From an uncultured bacterium (lineage in GTDB: Bacteria > Patescibacteria > JAEDAM01 > Absconditabacterales > Absconditicoccaceae): a stretch of 7,635 nucleotides of DNA. The notes under the pieces are model-generated. The model ran no database searches, had not been told where the DNA came from, and saw only the letters and a program-made list of their open reading frames with translations. The number at the start of each line of letters is the position of its first letter. The first letter of the stretch is position 1. Of the stretch, positions 1-7,635 are shown one piece after another. The position numbers and the translations under genes were made by a program. The stretch is taken from positions 1 through 7,635 of the forward strand of contig CALFEN010000204.1 in the NCBI GenBank assembly GCA_937950065.1, written 5' to 3'.

Positions 1-2860
1 AATCTTTTTTTCCAAAAGTTATATTAATGTCTCATTTATTATTCTTTATTATATCACAAATCTTATTTATCTTCGGCATTTCATTTGGTACTTCAAAGAT
101 AATTTTTTCAGGTTGTTTCAGCTCTTCGGGAGTATTTTTTTCTACGTCAGTAGGTATTACAATGTTTTCTGCACTTTCAATAATTTCACCTTCTTCATCA
201 AACTGTATATCATCAGTTAAAACTTCTGCGGATTTATAATTACCAAGTCTTTTGGATCTTACTACGAGAACAGTATCTTCAGGATTGTATTTCCCTGATT
301 TCTTTGCTTTATCTATCAAATCTTCTAAAGTTATCTTGGTAATTCTTTTTATCCTGAGTGATTTACTTTTAAACCCTGTAAGTATTACTATATCAAATTC
401 CTTGAGGTCCAAGACATCCTTGAGGTAAAAATCTATTTCTCAAGAAATATCTTCTATAGTGATAAAAGTTCATTTATTTTTAAATTTCCTAAATTCTTTG
501 ATGAAACCAAGAAATTCTACATCTCCAAAGTCGTCTTTGTCTTTGAACGTGGAAATTAGATTAAACTTGGATTTGAGATATTCATAAACTCCGTCCAGCG
601 GATGTGCAGATATAAACGTCTTAAATACCTCATATTCATAAAGTAGTTTTTCCAGAGTAGTTGTTGTAAGTTTTTCTTTGAATTCAAATTTATTTTCGAT
701 AACACCGAAATCAAAAAGTCACATTTCTTGAGTTTGATTCTCCTGATTTTTTACCCAGTCGTTTATAGCCTTGATATTGGCAATGACTGTGTTACGGTCT
801 GCTAGCTTGTCGAAGGCACCTGCCTTTGCCAGAGATTCAATAGATTTTTTATTTACTATTTCCTTGCACCTTTTGAGGAAGTCTTCAAATGATTTGAATT
901 CTCAATTTTTTTCTCTTTCTTGTTCTATAAATTTACCTACTTCGTATCACACTCATTTGATAGCTATAAATCATATTCTTACTGTATCTGCTATAGCTGC
1001 TGTATGTTTATAGGATTCGTTGATGTCGGGAGGTAGCACAGTAAGTCATTTCATTTTGAGTTCGTCTATAAATTTAGCGAGTTTATCAGTTTCTTCTTCT
1101 ACAGATCTTAATAATGCAGCGTGAAATTCTATTTTAAAATGAGCTTTGAGATAGGCAGTTTGATATGATATAAGAGCATAACATGCAGCATGGGATTTAT
1201 TAAAAGAATAATTAGCAGCAGGCTCTATCATTTTTTCATAGACATAGATACAGGTTTCTTCTTTATATCATTTAAAAGTGTTTCATTTTATTACGAATTC
1301 TTTTTTTATAGCTTCTATTACTTCTTTAATTTTTTTTCAGACTCATCTTCTGAGCATATCAGCTTCAGCCAGAGAAAAACCGGCTACGGCCTGCACTATC
1401 CTTATCAATTGTTCCTGATAGATAGGAATACCAAAAGTTATATTCATAAAAGGAGAAAGATCTCTTGTCAGTTTCGTGTCTTCTTCTTTTGCAGTGTCTT
1501 CTCCGTATTTATCTTTTAGTAAATCGTATAATTCCTTGGTCATATATGTAATTTTTTCTTTGCCAGCTTTTCTTTCTACATAATGCGGTATAAACTCCAT
1601 AGGTCCAGGACGGTAAAGAGATACCATAGCTATAAGATCGTTGATGTCTGTAGGTTTTAGAGCTATCAGCCATTTTTTCATTCCATCAGATTCAAACTGA
1701 AATACTCCGGAAGTATCTCAAGTTTGGAAGATGTTTTCAAAAGTATATTTATCGTCTAAAGGTGGATAAAAGTTCATACTTTCAAAAAATATTTCTACAA
1801 ATTTTGGAAGCGGTTTATTGTCTTTAAGAAGTCTTCATCTAATAATTTTGAGTGTATTTTTGATGATACTAAGATTCCTTAATCCCAAGAAGTCCATTTT
1901 GAGAAGTCAGATATCTTCCAAATAATGTCAGTCATACTGTGTTACAATTCTGCTGTCATCTCTTGTTTTGCTTCCTGTCTTGGTAGGATAAAATATTGGG
2001 GTAAAATCTGTAATGTCCTTTGGAGCTATTACCATACCACATGCGTGCACTCACGTTTGTCTAATAGTTCATTCAAGTTTGATAGCAAGCTCGGTGATTT
2101 TTTTTACTTCATCATCGTTGTCCAGCAGATTTTTAAATTCTTCATTTCCATCTATAGATTTTTGGATAGTTTTTTCAGTAATCAGATTGGATATTTTGTT
2201 TGATTGCTCAAAACTCATTCCAAAGGTTCTTGCTACATCTTTGAATGCAGCTTTGGCTGCCATTTTCATATATGTTCAGATATAAGCAACTTTTTCTATT
2301 CAGTATTTGTTTCTGATGTATTCTATTACTTGATCTCTTTTTACATCCTCAAAGTCACAGTCTATATCAGGCATAGATATTCTGGCAGGATTTAGAAATC
2401 TTTCAAAAAGGAGATCGTACTCTATAGGATTAAGATCTATAATCCCTATAAAATATGATAAAATACTACCAGCTGCAGATCATCTTCATGGTCACACTAC
2501 AATATTATTTTTTTTTGCCCGGTTGATATAGTCCTGCACTATAAGAAAATACGTATTATATCCCATTTCTTTGATAACTTTAAGTTCGTATTCCAAACGC
2601 TCTACATAGTCATTAAATGGAATTTCTCATATTTTTATTTCTTTATTTTTTTCAAGAAAGTCTTTTTTGAATTTGGTGTATGTTTCTATTGTAAGTTCTT
2701 TTAGTTCACTAGGCGTAGTTTGTGTGATTTTCTTTGTGAGTTCTCATTTGTTGGTTTTTTTTACAAGATTTAATATAATTTCATCATCCCATCATAAATC
2801 AAATTTATTGCTAAATCCGTGATAAGCCATATATCTAAGTTCAAATTCAAAAATATCCAT
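1..2860 (-). CDS. dnaE: DNA polymerase III alpha subunit, PHP domain absent; 3' end cut by window edge (table 25)
   Basis: Catalytic subunit of the replicative DNA polymerase (C-family). The 953 codons in the window form one frame once UGA is read as Gly; at least 25 glycines are UGA. Visible in order: GPGRGSAAGS at residues 123-132; palm PDIDCDF with aspartates D165 and D167; third catalytic aspartate D323 in [15 protein letters not shown] near 416; LRRG near 503-506; FNKSHA near 552; a PPDINES segment; helix-hairpin-helix IKGVG near 634; a likely beta-clamp motif QEMGLF at 711-716; an OB fold near 780-830; an acidic linker; and a C-terminal segment like the usual end of DnaE, so few residues should be missing. 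Odd: the first residues ([10 protein letters not shown]) match the segment just after the PHP domain of normal DnaE, and an in-frame TAA at 2896-2894 blocks any upstream extension. About 280 N-terminal residues are therefore absent. Family identity is certain; the ATG at 2860 is the first possible ATG. Confidence 0.96.
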
Positions 2861-2874
2861 TAAGTTTTTATTAT

Positions 2875-2899
2875 TTATAAATATTATAATAATTTATAA
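2875..2899. repeat. 8-bp inverted repeat in the dnaE leader
   Basis: TTATAAAT at 2875-2882 and ATTTATAA at 2892-2899 are perfect inverted copies separated by 9 bases. The right arm overlaps the candidate dnaE -10 box. It could be an operator or a weak RNA hairpin, but it consists only of A and T in a region that is nearly all A and T, so chance is a good explanation. Confidence 0.3.
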
Positions 2900-2920
2900 G
2901 AATTCTACTTTTTTTTTCAA
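2893..2920 (-). promoter_or_regulatory. Candidate sigma70-type promoter of dnaE
   Basis: On the minus strand, TTGAAA (2920-2915) is followed after 16 bases by TATAAA (2898-2893); each hexamer matches the consensus at 5 of 6 positions. Transcription would start near 2886, about 26 bases before the dnaE ATG. A second hexamer, TATAAT (2888-2883), lies just downstream but has no suitable -35. Such AT-rich DNA throws up chance matches, so this rests on spacing and position only. If real, it supports the ATG at 2860 as a true gene start rather than an internal fragment. Confidence 0.4.
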
Positions 2921-3063
2921 TAAGATTTTCTTAAAAAAATTATTAATATTCTTTATAACTATAAATTAAGAAAAAAACGATTTATGAAATTTATGAAATG
3001 AAAAATATTTTTACTAGACAAAAAATATGTTATGATAAAGAAATCAATTTTATAAAAAAATAT

Positions 3064-3246
3064 TTAGCAAAAAGCTTTTGATCTAGCTTTTTTTATAGTT
3101 TCTTTTTTGTTTTCCTCGATGTCATCAAATTCATCTACATCAACTTGTCCCATCAAAAAAGCTTCAACTTTGTCAAGGCGTCTGCTTGTTTTCATTCATT
3201 CTGCTTCGTCATCAAGATCAAATTCCCAGAAGTCTTTTATTGCCAT
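3064..3246 (-). CDS. Small acidic protein of unknown function, 60 aa
   Basis: I do not recognise this family. The frame runs ATG (3246) to TAA (3064) with one in-frame UGA read as Gly17, followed directly by Met18; standard-code gene finders would miss or cut it. The protein is rich in Asp and Glu (FDLDDEAEG near the start, DVDEFDDIEE near 36-45), with a basic tail (KKARSKAFC) ending in cysteine. The middle (SRRLDKVEAFLMG) could be a short amphipathic helix. There is no signal peptide or membrane segment. Evidence for a real gene: a promoter with perfect hexamers sits 30 bases upstream, and the codons give a balanced soluble composition despite the very AT-rich surroundings. It is co-directional with dnaE, 203 bases upstream, so read-through into dnaE is possible. 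No Shine-Dalgarno is visible. Confidence 0.72.
3069..3092. terminator. Hairpin at the end of the 60-aa gene, possible weak terminator
   Basis: AAAAAGCT (3069-3076) and AGCTTTTT (3085-3092) form a perfect 8-bp inverted repeat with an 8-base loop, inside the last codons of the small gene. On the minus strand the right half of the stem is a T run, with another run of seven T about eight bases further on. On the plus strand T continues to 3094. Only three pairs are G:C or adjoin one, so the stem is weak; it might attenuate read-through from the small gene into dnaE. The overlap with coding sequence lowers confidence. Confidence 0.35.
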
Positions 3247-3275
3247 TTTTATTTTTGTTTATAAAAATTATATTA

Positions 3276-3303
3276 ATTATAATCAAAAATTCATATTTGT
3301 CAA
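3276..3303 (-). promoter_or_regulatory. Sigma70-type promoter with perfect hexamers, for the 60-aa gene
   Basis: On the minus strand TTGACA (3303-3298) and TATAAT (3281-3276), both exact consensus matches, are separated by 16 bases. Transcription would begin near 3269, giving a leader of about 23 bases before the ATG at 3246. This is the strongest promoter-like signal in the window, and it points at the small acidic gene and possibly on into dnaE. Confidence 0.7.
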
Positions 3304-3331
3304 AACTTAATGATTTATTTTTTAAAATCTA

Positions 3332-3359
3332 TTGAAATATGATATAAATTGATTAAAAT
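3332..3359 (+). promoter_or_regulatory. Candidate promoter for the ftsI-S66-GT4 gene cluster
   Basis: TTGAAA (3332-3337) and TAAAAT (3354-3359) are each one mismatch from consensus, 16 bases apart. Transcription would start near 3366, with a leader of about 44 bases to the ftsI ATG at 3410. It lies back to back with the minus-strand promoter at 3276-3303. A TATAAT at 3400-3405 is an alternative -10, but it would place the transcript start inside or beside the ATG and has no convincing -35. Confidence 0.38.
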
Positions 3360-3409
3360 ACAAAAGCTGGAAAAGACCTTTAACTAAATAAAAATATATT
3401 ATAATATCT

Positions 3410-5800
3410 ATGAGCTCAAATCAAAGAAAGAATTTACTTATATTTTTTTTGCAAAAAATAAAATTTTATAAGAAGACACGAAATACTAAAGTATCAAAAG
3501 AAAGGAAATTGATATTATTTTTTTGATTTATATTTTTTATTATACTATTTAGAGTTTTTTGGCTGCAGATTGTGCAGCAGGAATATTACAATAAAATGCT
3601 TATTTCACAGCACTATACAAAATCATTGTTAAAAGCCAAAAGATGAAATATATATTTGATAGACAGATCTGGGAAAGAGATGAAACTTACAGAAAATGTA
3701 GATCTCTATAATGTTTATGTAGATCCTAAATTTGTAACAAATAAATCTAAATTGATAAAAGTAGTAGCTCCTGTATTATACAAACATTTTTGTGAACTAA
3801 ATGGGTTGTCCAAACCCACCAAAGAGGAGTGCATCCAAAATGTAGAAAAATATACTAATGCTCAAATATTACCAAGTGATGATAAGATGTTTTATATGTC
3901 AGGTGATCAACAAGTGATTCTAACTCTTGATGAATACAACGAGCAAAGACAAAAAGTAATAGATGAGTTTAGTGGTTGACAGGCTATAGAACTCATAGGT
4001 AAAAAACTTGATGATATGATCAAAACTTGAATAAGAGAAAAAAATTATTTGTGATTTTTTGATAATGATAAACTTTTGGCAGAACTCAAAAAGAAAAAAT
4101 TTTCTTATATAGAAATAAATACTAATTATATATATATAATCCCTTCAAAATCTCTAGATAAACAAAGAGACTCTAAAGATCTCTACGATTTGTTTAAATT
4201 TTATTGATATTCATATACAGAAGCCGATTTTTATTCAAATCTGACTGCAAAAGAAATAAGATATATCAAAATTGTTGATAATATAAATTCTCAAATAGCT
4301 AAAGACTTAAAAGAACTTAAAGATAAATATTATTCTGATAAATATGACTGAATCCCTCTTTTACACGGACTTTGACTTGAAAAAACAGAAATAAGATACT
4401 ATCCTTATGGGAGTTTCTTATCAAATGTTTTGGGATATGTAGATAGAGATTGAAACAGTTTTTATGGTATAGAAAAATATTTTGATGATGACTTGAAAGG
4501 AAAAGATGGAGATATGATCTGACTTTCAGTTCCATGGCTTGGTGAAATCTGATCCAATAGTATAGATATTTCCAACCCAGTAGATTGATATGACGTATAT
4601 CTTACGATAGATCCGGTTATCCAAAAAGAGACCGAAAGAGTTATAAAGTGGCGGTATAATACTATAAATCCTGATTCTATATCAGTGATTATTATGGATC
4701 CTTTTAGTGGAAAGATAATCACAAGTATGAATTATCCGAATTTTGATCCAAATTTTTATGAGGATATATATAAAATAAAACCTCTGACTCCTGAAGATAG
4801 GATAATAGTAGATAATGATTCCTACGTGGATATCCCTGTGCTTGTGCTTAAAGATTGAAAATTACAGGTGGCTACTTATGATGATAGGAAAGATCCTTCT
4901 CTAAAAAAATATCTTTTTAAAAATAAATTATGACCTCAAACTTTTGTAGATAAAGTTATTTCTTTCCCTTACGAACCTGGTAGTATCTTCAAGTCTTTTA
5001 CGCTGGCTATATGAATGGATAGTGATGAATTGAGTATGTATGATCATTATTTAGATCCAAAATGATATATTACAGTATGACCTTATAAAATGAGTAATGT
5101 AGCAAAAGAATGTACTTGAAAAAAAACATTCTTGGACGCTCTTGAACGGTCATGCAATGTGGGTATGGTAAAAATATGACAGAAAATATGACAAAATGTA
5201 TATTATTCCTATCTCAATAGGCTCGGTCTTTGACAAAGAACTTGAGTAGAACTTTATGGAGAGGATGAATGAAGTCTTGGTACGGATACTTCTCTTGCAA
5301 AATTTTATAATAATACATTTGGGCAGTGACTTCTTGTAACTCCTATACAGATGGCAGTTGGCTATTCGTCATTATTAAACGGCTGATACCTTCTAAAACC
5401 TACAATAGTCGAAAAAATGTATGATAAAGAAAATAATAAATATATTAATTTTGAGAAAAAAATATTATCTAGAGTGTTTACCCAAAAAACTTCTGATGAC
5501 ATGAAAGAGGCTCTTTATCAGGTTATCAACGAATGAGATCTTAATGCTCTGTGAGTTTCAGGTTATACTTTATGATGAAAAACATGAACAGCACAGCTTG
5601 CATTTAAGTGAAGATATTTGGGTTGAGCATGATTTACAAATGGTTCTTTTGTGTGAATGGTTTCAAAAGAAAATTTGAAATACGTGATGGTAATACAGAT
5701 AAAAAGACCTAGAAATAGTCAATGGTGATTGACTACTGCTGGTAAAATTTTTACGGATTTGGCAAAATTTGTAATCTCTTACGATGGTATCCAAAAATAA
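3410..5800 (+). CDS. ftsI: FtsI-type class B penicillin-binding protein, D,D-transpeptidase (table 25)
   Basis: Cross-links peptidoglycan peptides, in this family at the division septum. It is 796 aa, ATG to TAA, and about 35 of about 61 glycines are UGA. Layout: a short basic cytoplasmic tail; one membrane anchor at about 34-54; RGNIYLIDRSG at 78-88, the conserved start of the pedestal domain; RYYPYGS at 329-335; GIEKY at 353; then the transpeptidase domain with YEPGSIFK (nucleophile Ser525, Lys528), SCN at 581-583 and KTG at 724-726, where Gly726 and the two preceding glycines are UGA. All three catalytic motifs are intact. RGN, YEPGS and NVGMVKI favour FtsI over PBP2/MrdA. Odd: family members are usually about 550-650 aa. 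The excess sits in two insertions, roughly residues 100-300 in the pedestal and 449-520 just before the active-site serine. It is the first gene of the plus-strand cluster; the S66 peptidase follows after 28 bases. No Shine-Dalgarno is seen. Confidence 0.93.
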
Positions 5801-5828
5801 ATTTGATATTTAAAATTTATAAAATATT

Positions 5829-6818
5829 ATGATTATACCTCCAAAACTAAAGTCATGAGATGAAATTAGAGTGATTGCACCGTCTCAAAGTTTTGCTATT
5901 ATATCTTCTGAAGTTAGAAGTGTTGCACTTCAGAGATTTAAAGAATTGTGAATAAAAGTTAGTTTTGGAAAAAATGTAGAAAAAATAGATCAATTTTTAT
6001 CTTCTTCGGTCCAAGACAGAATAGAAGATTTGCACGAAGCATTTGCAGACAAAAATGTTAAATGAATTTTTACGGCTATATGATGATATAATTCTCATCA
6101 GATTTTGGATTATATAGATTATGATTTGATAAGTAATAACCCAAAGATTTTATGTTGATACTCTGATATTACTGCTTTGTGTAATGCTATAACAGCAAAA
6201 ACTTGAATAATTACTTATTCTTGACCTCATTTCTCTACTTTTGGTATGAAAAAGTATTTTGATTATACTATGGAATATTTTAAAAAATGCATAATACAGG
6301 AATGAAATTTTAGTATAAGACCTTCTGATATATATACAGATGACGAACGGTATATTGATCAAGAAAATAGGAAAGTTTTTGAAAACAATGGATATGTAAT
6401 TATAAATCCTAGACAGGCACAATGAAAAATTATTTGATGAAATTCATCCTCTTTTGGGTTGTTGAGAGGGACTCAATATATGCCTGATTTACAAGATTCA
6501 GTTATATTTTTGGAAGATGATAATGTTACTTGAAATAATTTTTGTGATTTTATTAATAGGGATCTACAAGCATTGATTCATCAAAAAAACTTTGATAAAG
6601 TCAGATGATTGCTTATTTGAAGATCACAGACGTCTACAGATTTTAGTATAGAAAGATTAAAGGCTATAATCCATTCAAAGAAAGAACTGGACAATATTCC
6701 TGTAATAGCAAATTTGGATTTTGGACATACTTTCCCTTTGATTACATTTCCTATATGATGAGAGATTAGTATAGAAGCTTTGAATAATAATGTATCTATA
6801 AAAATATTAACTCACTAA
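5829..6818 (+). CDS. Serine peptidase family S66: LD-carboxypeptidase / MccF-like (table 25)
   Basis: S66 enzymes either remove the terminal D-alanine from murein tetrapeptides (LdcA, peptidoglycan recycling) or cleave microcin C-type peptide nucleotides (MccF, self-immunity). The protein is 329 aa, ATG to TAA, and 17 of its 23 glycines are UGA. The N-terminus shows the family opening (PPKLKSGDEIRVIAPS). The nucleophile motif GYSD gives Ser112, with its glycine encoded by UGA. The other expected triad members are Glu229 in FLEDD and His300 in FGHT, followed by FPIGG, also typical. No signal peptide or membrane segment is seen, so a cytoplasmic protein is expected. Its length and the GNSSSFGLLRGT...FLED segment lean toward the MccF-like branch, but the position 28 bases after ftsI suits a role in peptidoglycan turnover. 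The substrate cannot be decided from sequence, so no symbol is given. Confidence 0.92.
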
Positions 6819-6892
6819 ATATAAAAAATAATATCTTGCAATTTATGAATATTTGACTATTTTTAAATAAATATTTATCTCTCAAAATATTT

Positions 6893-7635
6893 ATGGATTC
6901 TCAAAAAATAAAAGTATTACAGATAACTCCATATTATCCGCCTCATAAGTGATGACTTGAACTTGTGGCTTTTCAGCGATCGCAAAATTGGACTGAGTCC
7001 GGTAGCTGAAATGTCTTGAATATTACTACATCACTTGGTCAGGAGGAAATTTTAGATAAAATTTGAAATACTCAAGGGTTTACCAAAATTTGAGAAAATT
7101 ACTATTCACCGGTTTGCTACAAAAACAGAGTAGTAGGCTACAACTTTAGCCTGGACTGAATAAGTGCTGTTTATCAGGTTTTGTGCTTGCCATCATTTGA
7201 TGTGATTCCAAATTTTCCTTTCCCAAAATTTTGGACAGGAGAATTTAGATATGTTTTTTTGCTGGCAAAGCAATTTGATCCTGACGTAATCCAGACTCAT
7301 ACAAGATTTTTCTTAACAAGTTTTTTTGGTTGACTATTTGCACGTAAACACAAAAAAAAGCGAGTGCATATAGAGCACGGCTCCGATTTTGTTAGACTCA
7401 AAAATAAGTTTTTTAGTTTCATCGCGTATGCATACGATCAGAGTCTTGGGAAGTTTGTATTTGCCAAAGCTGATAAAATCATAGCTATTAGCGATGCCTG
7501 CAAAAAATTTATACAGCAAAATTTCAAAAAGAAAGAAGTGGAAGTTATTTATAATTGAACAGACTTTAAAACTATCCAGCAAATCCAGCCTGATTTGGAA
7601 TTTAAGAAAAAATTTCCAGATAAAATCATAGTTTG
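6893..7635 (+). CDS. GT4-family glycosyltransferase, N-terminal half; cut by window edge (table 25)
   Basis: Probably transfers a sugar from a nucleotide donor to a surface glycan, lipid or protein; acceptor unknown. The window holds 247 codons, essentially the N-terminal (acceptor-side) Rossmann domain of a GT-B enzyme. Signals: first strand and loop VLQITPYYPPHKGGLE (both glycines of GG are UGA); FDPDVIQTHTRFF; HIEHGSD; ADKIIAISDACKKFI; and VIYNGTDF, the conserved strand and NG-x-D turn where the domains join, with Gly encoded by UGA. Eight of 16 glycines are UGA. The donor-binding domain with the EX7E motif would lie past the edge. No membrane segment is seen. An in-frame ATG at 6845 would add 16 residues, but GT4 proteins normally begin a few residues before the first strand, so 6893 is preferred. 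It lies 74 bases after the S66 gene, probably in the same operon. It is not MurG, which is GT28. Confidence 0.9.

Larger units (their letters stand above)
2861..3063. other. AT-rich intergenic gap between dnaE and the 60-aa gene
   Basis: These 203 bases are almost all A/T and contain no fragment of a PHP domain in any frame I read, on either strand, with UGA as Gly. They hold the candidate dnaE promoter, the 8-bp inverted repeat, and a tandem 9-mer, ATTTATGAA twice at 2980-2997. A 23-codon plus-strand frame (2984-3055) exists but has no support. Confidence 0.6.

Noticed and set aside
32..2269. Several short minus-strand frames that look like separate genes or a decayed dnaE pseudogene
   Set aside because: They all share one frame and are separated only by UGA codons at glycine positions; together they make one intact dnaE.
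771..2395. Plus-strand frames opposite dnaE
   Set aside because: Each is antisense to conserved dnaE coding sequence, and the products are Phe/Ser/Ile-rich with no known motif.
2984..3055. A 23-codon plus-strand frame rich in Lys and Ile
   Set aside because: Composition is what random AT-rich DNA gives, there is no convincing promoter, and nothing is recognisable.
2861..3063. A frameshifted PHP domain hidden upstream of dnaE
   Set aside because: The gap is only 203 bases, nearly pure A/T, with stops in all frames and no PHP-like histidine or aspartate motifs; a PHP domain needs about 800 bases.
2860..3246. Split-intein dnaE like that of cyanobacteria
   Set aside because: The first residues of the frame are already DnaE sequence, with no intein C-terminal motif (HN-C/S), and the break lies at a domain boundary far from the cyanobacterial split site.
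3395..3412. Leaderless ftsI transcript from TATAAT at 3400-3405
   Set aside because: The start would fall about two bases inside the ATG and no -35 is present; the TTGAAA-16-TAAAAT pair upstream fits better.
4317..4722. Minus-strand frames within ftsI
   Set aside because: They lie antisense to a conserved coding region and give low-complexity products; shadows of ftsI.
6150..6422. Minus-strand 90-codon frame within the S66 gene
   Set aside because: Antisense to the conserved catalytic region, with an Ile/Phe/Ser-rich low-complexity product.
7334..7582. Minus-strand frame within the glycosyltransferase gene
   Set aside because: Antisense to conserved GT4 motifs, with no family resemblance.
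1..7635. UGA read as tryptophan (mycoplasma-type code)
   Set aside because: UGA sits at invariant glycines (GPGRGS, KTG, GYSD, NGTD), while tryptophan positions use UGG, as in the adjacent UGA-UGG pair near the dnaE start.

Overview
The window comes from a low-GC bacterium that reads UGA as glycine (translation table 25), the code known from Absconditabacteria (SR1) and Gracilibacteria (BD1-5) in the Patescibacteria/CPR. In the standard code every large gene here breaks into short fragments. With UGA=Gly, five uninterrupted genes appear, and the recoded glycines fall on invariant positions: three glycines of the DnaE GPGRGSAAGS signature, the glycine of the FtsI KTG box, the glycine of the S66 GYSD nucleophile motif, and the GG and NG motifs of a GT4 glycosyltransferase. 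The three stop codons seen are all TAA. The sequence cannot separate the two phyla.

Left part, minus strand: dnaE, the replicative DNA polymerase III alpha subunit, fills positions 1-2860 and runs off the left edge close to its expected C-terminus. It starts just after the place where the N-terminal PHP domain should end, so the PHP domain is absent from this polypeptide. Upstream are a 203-base AT-rich gap with a possible dnaE promoter, then a 60-residue acidic protein of unknown function (3064-3246). That small gene is preceded by a promoter with perfect -35 and -10 hexamers. A hairpin lies at its 3' end.

Right part, plus strand: after a 163-base divergent promoter region come an FtsI-type class B penicillin-binding protein (3410-5800), an S66 LD-carboxypeptidase/MccF-family serine peptidase (5829-6818) and the start of a GT4 glycosyltransferase (6893 to the right edge). 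They are co-directional, with gaps of 28 and 74 bases and no visible terminator, so they probably form a cell-envelope operon: septal peptidoglycan cross-linking, trimming of peptidoglycan peptides (or peptide-nucleotide immunity), and glycan synthesis.

None of the five starts has a Shine-Dalgarno sequence; the leaders are almost pure A/T. The observations most worth following up are the dnaE without a PHP domain, the two large insertions in FtsI, and the strongly promoted small acidic gene directly upstream of dnaE.
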